Source: an uncultured Clostridia bacterium | GTDB lineage: Bacteria; Bacillota_A; Clostridia; TANB77; CAG-508 | Reading direction: 5' to 3' | Length of the DNA stretch: 15,090 bases | NCBI GenBank assembly: GCA_947628335.1 | Contig: CANQZT010000012.1 | Coordinates: forward strand, 1-15,090 | Part shown: positions 1 through 6,240 of the stretch, piece by piece | How the letters are laid out: the number at the start of each line of letters is the position of its first letter | How positions within the stretch are numbered: position 1 is the stretch's first letter | The notes under the pieces: model-generated | Databases searched by the model: none | Told to the model about the DNA's origin: nothing | The model's input: the letters and a program-made list of their open reading frames with translations, nothing else | Translations under genes and position numbers: made by a program

Positions 1-77
1 CTAAAAAATAACTTTCATTTTGCGCAATGTCATGTTTCTATTTTATAGAGCTATTCCTTGCACCTCCCTTGTTTCTT
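1..77. repeat. 77-bp direct repeat, left copy
   Basis: This copy is identical base for base to 1511-1587, and the two diverge at the next base (78 versus 1588). The window begins at the first base of the repeat, so its true left limit is unknown. On the minus strand it starts 14 nt after the stop codon of the 105-residue gene. It contains a GGGAGG string and a TATAAAAT string, so it resembles a gene leader more than a coding segment. A diverged third version of its core lies on the plus strand near 881-900. Confidence 0.95.
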
Positions 78-91
78 GGTATTTCTAACTT

Positions 92-409
92 TTAGTTAAA
101 TTTTGTAAATGCTAAAATTTTTTTGCGTGTTTTTTCTTGAACTTTTTTTGCACTATACTTTTTCCATTCAGAAACTGTACGTTCAATTATCGAATAATAG
201 TTGACTTGCATACCTAATTGATATTTGTTTTCAAAAAAATCATTATCAACATAGTATATACGATGTCTTTCTTCATCTGTTTGGATAATCTGATATAATT
301 TTGATTCAGCCTCAAAAAAGGTTTTGTAAGTATTTAAACAAAAGGGTTTCCCTTTTCCATACATGCAATAGATAGAATATTCTTTTTGAGTATTTTCTAT
401 ATTATCCAT
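92..409 (-). CDS. Uncharacterised 105-residue protein, accessory-element type
   Basis: I do not recognise an established domain. The protein is soluble and charged, with no signal peptide or membrane segment. An aromatic, conserved-looking stretch (YYVDNDFFENKY) lies near residues 52-63, followed by a short WKKYS segment and a lysine-rich tail ending in TKFN. From memory, similar small proteins sit beside replication-type HTH genes in clostridial integrative elements, but I could not check this. The start is well supported: GGAGG lies 9 nt before the ATG, and a sigma-A-type promoter lies at 432-461. The stop is 14 nt before the left 77-bp repeat. A decayed copy of the 3' end lies inverted at 799-833, which argues that this is a real, once-duplicated gene. 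Confidence 0.7.
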   Translation of the reverse strand: MDNIENTQKEYSIYCMYGKGKPFCLNTYKTFFEAESKLYQIIQTDEERHRIYYVDNDFFENKYQLGMQVNYYSIIERTVSEWKKYSAKKVQEKTRKKILAFTKFN

Positions 410-431
410 AATACTCTACCTCCAAATTTAA

Positions 432-461
432 ATTATTAGCATATCGAAAAAATGTTGTCAA
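432..461 (-). promoter_or_regulatory. Sigma-A-type promoter of the 105-residue gene
   Basis: On the minus strand a perfect TTGACA (456-461) is followed after 18 bp by AATAAT (432-437, five of six matches to TATAAT). The ATG follows about 20 nt downstream of the -10 box, leaving room for the GGAGG site. This is among the best promoter matches in the window. Confidence 0.75.
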
Positions 462-586
462 TATTTTTATCTAAAAAAAAACTTTTTTGTCTTAAAAAGC
501 ATTTTGAAAACAAATTAGGGCATTTCTATACAATCCCTCATATGATAAAAAATAAATTTTGAATATAAATAAAAATAATGGTGTTG

Positions 587-617
587 TGAGGGCTACTAAT
601 AGTAGTCATTGCCCTCA
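587..617. repeat. Nested inverted repeat
   Basis: The outer arms TGAGGGC (587-593) and GCCCTCA (611-617) are perfect 7-bp complements. Inside lies a near-palindrome, CTACTA-A-TAGTAG (593-605). The outer stem could form a hairpin in DNA or RNA on either strand. There is no T-tract on either side, so it is not a typical intrinsic terminator. It borders the GC-rich block. Confidence 0.6.
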
Positions 618-639
618 ATTCAAAAAATATATGTTTAGG

Positions 640-770
640 CCAATATTACCACTCAAGCGCCGTTTGGGCTGTCTACTCCCTACGGGCTCCGTTCGTTCCT
701 CACTCCCCTTTTTCTCGGGTCATGTCTGGGCATAACTCTGTAATTCTTACGGGCTGTTAGCCCATTTATT
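640..770. other. GC-rich non-coding block with a short hairpin
   Basis: By hand count 661-720 is about 58 percent G+C, against far lower values in the surrounding sequence. It contains a 5-bp hairpin (GGGCT at 751-755, AGCCC at 759-763) and the word TACGGGCT twice (681-688 and 749-755 with its preceding base). One minus-strand frame is open for 34 codons (618-719), but it has no start codon. It may be a structured RNA or an origin-type sequence of a mobile element; identity unknown. Confidence 0.45.
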
Positions 771-798
771 CACTAAGGGAATATGTGAATTTCTAAAA

Positions 799-916
799 AC
801 GCAATGATTTTAATACTTACAAAATTTAACTAAAAATTAAATTAATACCTCTACAAGGTTTAGAAAAAGAGGCATATATTGGTGCAAATGAATATCTCTA
901 AAAAAAATAAAAATAT
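799..916 (+). pseudogene. Decayed inverted copy of the 105-residue gene tail plus 77-bp repeat core
   Basis: Plus-strand 799-833 closely matches the minus-strand 3' end of the 105-residue gene. After a 2-nt length difference, the last 19 bases around the stop are identical, and the encoded ends read ILILTKFN here against ILAFTKFN there, both followed by TAA. Similarity continues past the stop to the AATACC at 844-849. Further on, 881-900 matches the 77-bp repeat core (minus strand of 46-64) at about 17 of 19 positions with one gap. No open frame of useful length remains, so this is a remnant. Confidence 0.55.
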
Positions 917-923
917 TATAAAA

Positions 924-1027
924 TTTCCCATGTATGGGACTCTCGGAGGGTGTTACTAAGAACCCTCCTTAAAATTTGAAAATGTCAAGTTCCATTTTCG
1001 GAATTGCAAAAAGGCAATTCCGAAAAT
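924..1027. repeat. Cluster of three hairpins downstream of the HTH gene
   Basis: Three inverted repeats follow each other: TCCCAT/ATGGGA (926-931 and 934-939), GGAGGGT/ACCCTCC (945-951 and 962-968, 10-nt loop), and a perfect 14-bp stem (994-1007 with 1014-1027, 6-nt loop). The 14-bp stem begins 6 nt after the HTH stop codon. None is followed by a convincing T-tract on the minus strand, so a plain terminator is unlikely. Protein binding sites, an origin, or an RNA-stabilising end are alternatives. Confidence 0.6.
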
Positions 1028-1033
1028 AAAAAG

Positions 1034-1492
1034 CTATGTTCTATTTTCTAAATTTTTAAAAAATTCTTCATCATAATTTCTTTGCTCATAATTTTGAAAG
1101 CTTTTCTTTTTATATTTTCTTTTATTTTCAGTATTTTTATTATCTTTATTTAATTGGATATCATTTTGCGTATGCACATTAACCGTATGCACAAAATGTA
1201 TATACGGTTCTTCATAAATTAAATATTCATAATCGAATGTACCGTTTGCTTTTTTTGTTCTATTTCGCTTTAAATATTTGAACTCTTCCAATTCATTTAA
1301 ACCACTTCTAATTGCTCTAATATTTTCTTTACAAATTGCTACTAATCCATTGATACTATAATCCCAATTATCTGGTAAACTTAACATCAAACTCAGTAAT
1401 CCCTTAGCTTTTAAGCTTAAATTTACATCTTTTAAATGGTAATTACTCATGATAGTATAATTTTTATTTTTATTAATTCTAAATACTGGCAT
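1034..1492 (-). CDS. Short replication-type helix-turn-helix protein
   Basis: The 152-residue protein resembles the N-terminal winged-HTH module of replication-initiator-like or DnaD-like proteins of clostridial phages and integrative elements. It starts MPVFRINKNKNYTIMSNYHL, followed by the LSLKAKGLLSLMLSLP stretch and a recognition-helix region around residues 45-75. Such proteins are usually about 250-300 residues. Here the middle is a short charged linker, but the end still has an FQNYEQRNYDEEFF tail like the one closing longer relatives, so it may be an internally shortened but complete protein. The start fits the family, yet no good ribosome binding site precedes it. The right 77-bp repeat lies 18 nt upstream. 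A role in element replication is inferred from family resemblance only. Confidence 0.7.
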   Translation of the reverse strand: MPVFRINKNKNYTIMSNYHLKDVNLSLKAKGLLSLMLSLPDNWDYSINGLVAICKENIRAIRSGLNELEEFKYLKRNRTKKANGTFDYEYLIYEEPYIHFVHTVNVHTQNDIQLNKDNKNTENKRKYKKKSFQNYEQRNYDEEFFKNLENRT

Positions 1493-1510
1493 TGATAATA
1501 TAAATATACT

Positions 1511-1587
1511 CTAAAAAATAACTTTCATTTTGCGCAATGTCATGTTTCTATTTTATAGAGCTATTCCTTGCACCTCCCTTGTTTCTT
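1511..1587. repeat. 77-bp direct repeat, right copy
   Basis: Perfect copy of 1-77. On the minus strand it lies 18 nt upstream of the start codon of the HTH gene and directly downstream of the rho terminator. It contains a ten-codon reading frame (MTLRKMKVIF, then TAG) in the same frame as the HTH gene. The spacing of its GGGAGG string to that ATG is about 29 nt, so translation of this peptide is doubtful. Confidence 0.95.
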
Positions 1588-1592
1588 AAATA

Positions 1593-1631
1593 AAAAATTG
1601 TAAGTATACTTTATATATACCTACAATTTTT
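1593..1631 (-). terminator. Terminator after rho, probably bidirectional
   Basis: A 16-bp stem with one mismatch (1593-1608 with 1616-1631, 7-nt loop) lies 25 nt after the rho stop codon. It is AT-rich, but both outer flanks end in T-runs on the respective strand, so it could stop transcription from either side. It marks the boundary between the core genes and the accessory patch. Confidence 0.65.
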
Positions 1632-1655
1632 ATTATTTATAACATCATTTATTTA

Positions 1656-3008
1656 TCAATCCTTAAATTGCTTTAAGAAATATTCCATTCTCATTAAAAA
1701 ATCTTTATTATTTTTTGTTGCAAGTAATTGATTTATTAATTGTTCTGTAACTTCTGCAACAGACATACTAGACATTGCTTTTCTTAATGCAAAAACTGTT
1801 TCAATTTCCTTAGAATCTAATAATAAATCTTCTCTTCTGGTTCCTGATTTATTTATATCTATCGCTGGAAAAATTCGCTTTTCAGATAATTTTCTGTCTA
1901 AATGTACTTCCATATTGCCTGTTCCTTTAAATTCTTCAAATATAACTTCGTCCATTCTGCTTCCAGTTTCAATTAATGCAGTAGCAAGAATAGTTAAGCT
2001 TCCACCATTTTCTATATTTCTAGCTGCACCAAAAAATTTTTTAGGTTTATGTAACGCACTTGGATCAAATCCACCAGATAATGTCCTTCCAGAAGATGGA
2101 ATTACTAAATTATATGCTCTTGCAAGTCTTGTAATACTGTCAAGTAAAATTACTACGTCTTTTTTATGTTCGGTAAGACGTTTTGCTCTTTCTAATACCA
2201 TTTCAGCAACTTTTACATGATGTTCAGGTAATTCGTCAAATGTTGAATAAATAACTTCTCCTTTTATAGAACGCTTCATATCTGTAACTTCTTCTGGTCT
2301 TTCATCTATTAAAAGTACAATTAGTTCGACTTCTGGATTATTTGTACTAATACTATTTGCTATTTTTTTTAACAGAGTAGTTTTTCCAACTTTTGGAGGA
2401 GCAACAATCATTCCTCTTTGCCCTTTTCCTATTGGTGAAATTAAATCTATTAATCTCATAGCATATTCATTAGATACTGTTTCTAAGCGTAATCGTTCTT
2501 GAGGATATATCGGAATTAAATCATCAAAGCTTTTTCTTCTATATGCCTTTTCAGGTGCTTCTCCATTTACTTCCCCTACAAATATTAGGGCTGGAAACTT
2601 TTCGCCTTCTTTTGGTAATCTTGAAATACCTTTTATTTTATCCCCTGTATCTAGTTTAAATCTTCTAATTTGAACTGGTGAAATATATATATCATTTGGC
2701 GTAGATAAATAGTTATCACCTCTTAAAAAACCATATCCATCTGGTAATACTTCTAATATCCCTTCTACAATTTGGTCATCTTCATTGGTGACTTTATATC
2801 CACCTTCAGATACAGCTTTGGCTTCATCTGAGTTTTTTGATTCTATAATCGTGCTTTTTTTTTCACTTGATTTATTGCTATCTGATTCTAAATCAGATTC
2901 TTTCAATACATTTATAATCTCCTCTTTTTTTAGTTTGGAAATATTTTTGATTTCCCTATTCTTCGCTAATTGTTTTAACTCAACTAGTGACATATCTTCA
3001 TAATTCAT
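1656..3008 (-). CDS. rho: Transcription termination factor Rho
   Basis: Hexameric RNA-dependent ATPase/translocase that ends transcription at Rho-dependent sites. All parts are present in 450 residues: the N-terminal Rho_N fold (about 4-38), a short polar linker (41-75), the cold-shock-like RNA-binding domain with GYGFLR (91-96) and the [12 protein letters not shown] stretch, Walker A APPKVGKT (203-210), the [10 protein letters not shown] segment (235-244), Walker B VVILLD (285-290), the Q-loop/R-loop region (308-331), and an arginine-finger candidate at R372 in DRKLSEKR. The start is set by GGGGG six bases before the ATG. No clear -35 box is visible in the AT-rich upstream region. A terminator separates it from the divIC-like gene, so it is probably its own transcription unit. 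The accessory patch begins just past its terminator. Confidence 0.97.
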   Translation of the reverse strand: MNYEDMSLVELKQLAKNREIKNISKLKKEEIINVLKESDLESDSNKSSEKKSTIIESKNSDEAKAVSEGGYKVTNEDDQIVEGILEVLPDGYGFLRGDNYLSTPNDIYISPVQIRRFKLDTGDKIKGISRLPKEGEKFPALIFVGEVNGEAPEKAYRRKSFDDLIPIYPQERLRLETVSNEYAMRLIDLISPIGKGQRGMIVAPPKVGKTTLLKKIANSISTNNPEVELIVLLIDERPEEVTDMKRSIKGEVIYSTFDELPEHHVKVAEMVLERAKRLTEHKKDVVILLDSITRLARAYNLVIPSSGRTLSGGFDPSALHKPKKFFGAARNIENGGSLTILATALIETGSRMDEVIFEEFKGTGNMEVHLDRKLSEKRIFPAIDINKSGTRREDLLLDSKEIETVFALRKAMSSMSVAEVTEQLINQLLATKNNKDFLMRMEYFLKQFKD

Positions 3009-3136
3009 ATTACGCCCCCATAAATTAATATCTTATCATATATTTATATATTTTATCATAAAAATAAAAATATCTCTAGTATTTTTACGTATTTAATTTG
3101 CATTTTAATGGATTTTCATTACATAAGAAAGTTTAT

Positions 3137-3179
3137 AAAAAAATTCTGAAGTAACAAAATTTTAGTTACCTTAGAATTT
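3137..3179 (-). terminator. Intrinsic terminator after the divIC-like gene
   Basis: The arms 3141-3155 and 3165-3179 pair over 15 positions with one A-C mismatch and one G-U pair, around a 9-nt loop. On the minus strand they are followed by a run of seven T. It lies about 100 nt after the divIC-like stop and upstream of rho. The 3180-3278 spacer holds nothing else I can name. Confidence 0.75.
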
Positions 3180-3278
3180 GTTATTTGAAAGCCAACGCTG
3201 TACATTAGCAAGATATTTTTTATTAGAAATAATTGAATTTTAAATGTTATTGAACAAAAATAATCATAATTTGACGGA

Positions 3279-3551
3279 TTATTTTCCTATATCAATATAA
3301 ACTCTTTCATTAGGTAGATACATATCTAATTTCTCACGAGCTAATTGTTCAATATATTCAGGTGATGATATATTTTCTTTGGTAGCGATTAATGTTTTAT
3401 TATATTCATTTTGCTCATCTATTTTGTCCTTTAGAGTAGCTTGTTCTGTATTATAAGCATTAATCGTTTTTTGTTGATTAATAAATACAATTGCTACATA
3501 TACAATTACTGCTACTAAAAAACATTTTTTTAATAATTTTTTTATTTTCAT
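3279..3551 (-). CDS. Septum-formation initiator, DivIC/FtsB family
   Basis: Small bitopic membrane protein of the division complex, expected to pair with FtsL and a FtsQ/DivIB homologue at the septum. The 90 residues show a basic cytoplasmic end (KIKKLLKK), one membrane span (about 10-25), a coiled-coil segment (about 28-60) and the family's C-terminal YIEQLAREKLDMYLPNE stretch. The frame also opens at a TTG at 3569, but that codon lies in the GGAGAG ribosome binding site, so the ATG at 3551 is chosen. The order yabP, yabQ, divIC is the same as in Bacillus subtilis, which supports DivIC over FtsL. A possible promoter lies at 3632-3660. The S1-domain gene that follows divIC in B. subtilis is absent here. 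Confidence 0.88.
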   Translation of the reverse strand: MKIKKLLKKCFLVAVIVYVAIVFINQQKTINAYNTEQATLKDKIDEQNEYNKTLIATKENISSPEYIEQLAREKLDMYLPNERVYIDIGK

Positions 3552-3631
3552 ATGTATACAACTCTCCAAATTTTTAATAAAAATGTAAAAGTGATGTTTA
3601 AAAATCCTTTAAATCCTTACGGAAATGCATC

Positions 3632-3660
3632 ATACTATATATTTCTACAAATTTTCTCAA
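3632..3660 (-). promoter_or_regulatory. Possible promoter of the divIC-like gene
   Basis: On the minus strand TTGAGA (3655-3660, five of six) is followed after 17 bp by TAGTAT (3632-3637, four of six). It lies in the 119-nt gap after yabQ and would let the division gene be expressed in growing cells apart from the sporulation genes upstream. The -10 match is modest. Confidence 0.4.
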
Positions 3661-3670
3661 AATCCTTCTT

Positions 3671-4162
3671 TTAAACATGATTTTTTTGTGGTTTTATACA
3701 TTTTTTTATTAATTTTGATATATTTCCTTTCAATTCAATAAAACTTTTTCTTATATTGATGAATATAAAAGAAAATGGTCGAAATAAAATTTTTTTTGTG
3801 ATTCTAAATAATAATCGCAAGGGGTATGTAATTATTTTTTCTATTTTCATTATTACTTTTTTTATCGTATTTATTACATATACAAAAAATTTTATAATGT
3901 AGCTACTTATGGTAATCATATACAAAAGTATACCTAATAAAATTCCTAAAAAAATGTATAAGCGTATTTCGCCATTATTAAAATAAAAAATAAAGTATAA
4001 AGTTAAAATTCCTGTAAGTATCCAAAATAAAACATCTTCAACATATGTAATAATATCGGAAGTTTGAAAAGATTTCCTTAAAATCCTAAATATATCAAAT
4101 AAAAAACCTATTAAAATTCCATTAATAATAAACATGAAAAATAAATAAGCTTCATTATTCAT
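3671..4162 (-). CDS. yabQ: Spore cortex membrane protein YabQ
   Basis: Integral membrane protein needed for spore cortex formation in Bacillus; it acts in the mother cell at the forespore outer membrane. The 163 residues have several hydrophobic spans in the first 100 positions, including FFMFIINGILIGFLFDIFRI (start of the family pattern) and YIFLGILLGILLYMITISSY, followed by a very basic amphipathic tail. The frame opens at GTG 4171, but that GTG is part of an AGGTG ribosome binding site, so the ATG at 4162 is preferred. It lies 15 nt after yabP and is surely co-transcribed with it. In Bacillus this pair is controlled by sigma-E; I could not identify a sure sigma-E promoter before yabP. Confidence 0.9.
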   Translation of the reverse strand: MNNEAYLFFMFIINGILIGFLFDIFRILRKSFQTSDIITYVEDVLFWILTGILTLYFIFYFNNGEIRLYIFLGILLGILLYMITISSYIIKFFVYVINTIKKVIMKIEKIITYPLRLLFRITKKILFRPFSFIFINIRKSFIELKGNISKLIKKCIKPQKNHV

Positions 4163-4177
4163 TCGCAACACCTATTT

Positions 4178-4474
4178 CTACTTGAATATTTTACCTAAAA
4201 GACTTCCACCCTTTTTTTCTATATCTTTTTCACTATAGTTCATGCCATAAATATCTCCTTCTACAATGACTTCGGAAGTATCTATACTTAACTTATTAAT
4301 ACGTAAATCTTCACCTTTTATTGTTAATAGACCGAGTTCTGTTTCAACAATAACAACCTGATCATCAAAACTTAAAACATCTAATACCCCCGATATACTA
4401 AGTTTTCCCCTATTCTCTAAAATTAAATTCTGAACTATATTATTAGATATTCCCTTTCTTTCTTCTAATGTCAT
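4178..4474 (-). CDS. yabP: Sporulation protein YabP
   Basis: Member of the YabP family, required together with YabQ for spore cortex assembly in Bacillus. The 98 residues start with MTLEERKGISNNIVQN and contain the typical beta-rich core (LSISGVLDVLSFDDQVVIVE, then TELGLLTIKGEDL and the VEGDIYGMNY segment), with a short basic end. There is no membrane span. A GGGGGGAG ribosome binding site sits six bases before the ATG. It is the first gene of the yabP-yabQ pair. The 105 nt between it and the purH terminator must contain the promoter; a -10/-35-like pair exists there but is weak. The biochemical role of YabP is not known. Confidence 0.92.
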   Translation of the reverse strand: MTLEERKGISNNIVQNLILENRGKLSISGVLDVLSFDDQVVIVETELGLLTIKGEDLRINKLSIDTSEVIVEGDIYGMNYSEKDIEKKGGSLLGKIFK

Positions 4475-4560
4475 TTCTAACTCCCCCCTACCTTATATTT
4501 TACAGTCTACATTATATATATTCAAACCTTGTCTACATTAGAACTTATAAGAAGAGAAAT

Positions 4561-4620
4561 TTACAAAAAAAACACAATAATAGTCCTATGAACTAATTAT
4601 AAAATTAATCATAGGACTAT
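4561..4620 (-). terminator. Intrinsic terminator after purH
   Basis: A perfect 12-bp stem (4580-4591 with 4609-4620, 17-nt loop that can pair further) lies 5 nt after the purH stop. On the minus strand it is followed by a T-rich stretch including eight T in a row (4564-4571 complement). It separates purH from the sporulation genes. Confidence 0.85.
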
Positions 4621-4625
4621 ATAAA

Positions 4626-6173
4626 TTAATGTCTAAAATGTCTCATTCCAGTAAAGATCATACTAATTCCATATTCATTACACTTATCTATTGATTCTTG
4701 ATCTCTAATTGACCCACCTGGCTGAATAATTGCTGTTATTCCTGCCTCATGTGCTGCTTCTACACAATCTGCAAATGGAAAGAATGCATCTGATGCAAGA
4801 ACTGCCCCAGTAGTAACACCTTTTTCTATTAATTCCTCAGCATGTTCAACAGATTGTTTGGTTGCCCAAATTCTATTTACTTGACCTGGACCAATTCCAA
4901 TAGATTGTTTATTTTTTCCTAAGGCAATACCATTAGATTTTACATATTTTACTATTTTCCAAGTAAACATCATGTCTTCTAATTCCTTATCAGTTGGCTT
5001 TCTCGTTGTGACAACTTCATAATTATCTAGCAATTTTGAATCTATTGTTTGAACAATTATTCCACCATTTATCTTTTTAATATCATAAGAATCTTCAGAT
5101 TGTTTTATAGTAATATCTGGAAGAAGTAAAATTCTTAAATTTTTCTTTGTTTTTAATAACTCTAAAGCTTCATCATCATATTGAGGCGCTACTATTACCT
5201 CAAGGAAAATTTCTTTCATTTCTTTTGCTACATCAACAGTAATTGGACGATTTGCTACAACAATTCCACCAAATATAGAAGTTTTATCTGCTTCAAATGC
5301 TTTTTTCCAAGCACTATATATATTATCTGCACTTCCAACTCCACAAGGATTTCCATGTTTACATGCAACAACTGTAGGTTCATCAAATTCTTTTAATAAT
5401 TCTAAAGCACCATTCGTATCGTTAATATTATTAAAAGATAATTCTTTTCCATTTAATTGTTCTGCAGTAGTTAATGAACCTTCACATTTTCCAATTTCCT
5501 TGTATAATGCACCTTTTTGATGTGGATTTTCTCCATATCTCATTTCTTGTACTTTTTCATATGTTAATGTAAGTTCATTTGGGAAACTTACATCATTTCT
5601 TTGTTCCTTAATATATTTACAAATCATTGCATCATAATTAGCAGTATGCTCAAATACTTTTTGCATTAAATAAAATTTTGTGTCTAATGTAACTTGACCA
5701 TTTTCTTTTAATTCTGTTAATACTTTTTCATAATCTGCAGGATCCGTAACAACTGTTACATCTTGATAATTTTTAGCAGCACTACGTAACATAGTAGGTC
5801 CACCTATATCAATATTTTCAACAGCTTCTTGTCTTGTTACATCTTCTTTTAAAATAGTTTGTTTAAATGGATATAAATTTACGATAACAAAATCAATAGT
5901 TTCTATTCCTAAATTAGAAAGCTGTTCCATATGATTTTCGTTACTTCTTATTGCAAGAATTCCTGCATGAACTTTTGGATGTAATGTTTTTACTCTACCA
6001 TCTAAGCATTCTGGGAAACCTGTAAGTTCACTAATTTCAATGGCTTTTACACCTTCTTCTTTTAATTTCTTATAAGTTCCTCCTGTTGATATTATTTCTA
6101 CTCCACATTTTTCTAATTCTTTTGCAAATTCTACAATTCCTGTTTTATCTGATACGCTAATTAATGCTTTCAT
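4626..6173 (-). CDS. purH: Bifunctional AICAR transformylase / IMP cyclohydrolase PurH
   Basis: Catalyses the last two steps of purine synthesis: formylation of AICAR with 10-formyl-tetrahydrofolate, then ring closure to IMP. The 515-residue length is typical. The N-terminal MGS-like cyclohydrolase domain (1 to about 150) shows [37 protein letters not shown] and VIVNLYPF. The transformylase part shows RYGENPHQ (212-219), the catalytic Lys-His in CKHGNPCG (271-278), [14 protein letters not shown] and the closing TGMRHFRH. The frame opens at 6206, but that ATG overlaps a TATAAT box (6205-6210), while AAGGAAG precedes the ATG at 6173, which also matches the family start. It lies 67 nt after pyk with no terminator between, so pyk-purH read-through is likely, perhaps with an internal weak promoter. 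The other pur genes are not in the window. Confidence 0.97.
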   Translation of the reverse strand: MKALISVSDKTGIVEFAKELEKCGVEIISTGGTYKKLKEEGVKAIEISELTGFPECLDGRVKTLHPKVHAGILAIRSNENHMEQLSNLGIETIDFVIVNLYPFKQTILKEDVTRQEAVENIDIGGPTMLRSAAKNYQDVTVVTDPADYEKVLTELKENGQVTLDTKFYLMQKVFEHTANYDAMICKYIKEQRNDVSFPNELTLTYEKVQEMRYGENPHQKGALYKEIGKCEGSLTTAEQLNGKELSFNNINDTNGALELLKEFDEPTVVACKHGNPCGVGSADNIYSAWKKAFEADKTSIFGGIVVANRPITVDVAKEMKEIFLEVIVAPQYDDEALELLKTKKNLRILLLPDITIKQSEDSYDIKKINGGIIVQTIDSKLLDNYEVVTTRKPTDKELEDMMFTWKIVKYVKSNGIALGKNKQSIGIGPGQVNRIWATKQSVEHAEELIEKGVTTGAVLASDAFFPFADCVEAAHEAGITAIIQPGGSIRDQESIDKCNEYGISMIFTGMRHFRH

Positions 6174-6240
6174 ATTTTTTCTTCCTTTCTTTAAGAAATA
6201 TAACATTATACTTTAGAAGTTATGATATTAATTTATTTTG

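Larger units (their letters stand above)
410..1033. other. 624-nt stretch without a convincing gene, rich in inverted repeats
   Basis: The stretch holds, left to right: the promoter of the 105-residue gene, an AT-rich spacer, an inverted repeat at 587-617, a GC-rich block around 640-770, a decayed inverted copy of the 105-residue gene tail (799-916), and three hairpins (926-939, 945-968, 994-1027). Reading frames are short and lack starts. A replication or transfer origin, or a structured RNA, would fit; neither is shown. Confidence 0.6.
1..1587. mobile_element. Possible small mobile element or tandem/circular unit of 1510 bp
   Basis: The block between the two 77-bp repeats differs in kind from the core genes to its right. 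It holds a replication-type HTH protein, an uncharacterised small protein, inverted repeats, a GC-rich structured stretch and an inverted gene remnant. No integrase, transposase, relaxase or terminal inverted repeat is visible. It could be a fragment of an integrative element, a tandem duplication, a tiny circular replicon joined to the chromosome, or an assembly artefact; the sequence alone does not decide. Confidence 0.4.

Noticed and set aside
618..719. Minus-strand open frame of 34 codons in the GC-rich block (begins PEKKGSEERTEP)
   Set aside because: It is bounded by stops, has no start codon or ribosome binding site, and lies between inverted repeats; treated as non-coding, though a degraded gene tail cannot be excluded.
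851..901. Plus-strand frame reading LQGLEKEAYIGANEYL before a stop, like a protein tail
   Set aside because: It overlaps the decayed repeat core at 881-900, has no start and is only about 23 codons long with its upstream part; a chance frame is more likely.
994..1027. 14-bp perfect hairpin as an intrinsic terminator of the HTH gene
   Set aside because: The stem is followed on the minus strand by GGAACTTGAC rather than a T-tract, so the normal terminator signature is missing.
1915..2220. Plus-strand frame opposite rho, and similar frames opposite purH, pyk, glgP and dapF
   Set aside because: They are antisense to strongly conserved genes, lack binding sites and have composition expected of shadow frames.
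3180..3278. Spacer after the divIC-like gene as a small RNA or insertion remnant
   Set aside because: Only a poor 5-bp stem and ordinary AT-rich sequence are visible; there is no promoter, frame or repeat to support a feature.
3570..3670. Ten-codon frame MMHFRKDLKDF between yabQ and the divIC-like gene
   Set aside because: It has no ribosome binding site and overlaps the promoter candidate region; too short to support.
4475..4560. Sigma-E promoter before yabP
   Set aside because: Sigma-E control is expected from Bacillus, but I could not find a convincing -35/-10 pair of that type; AT-rich alternatives are too weak to report.
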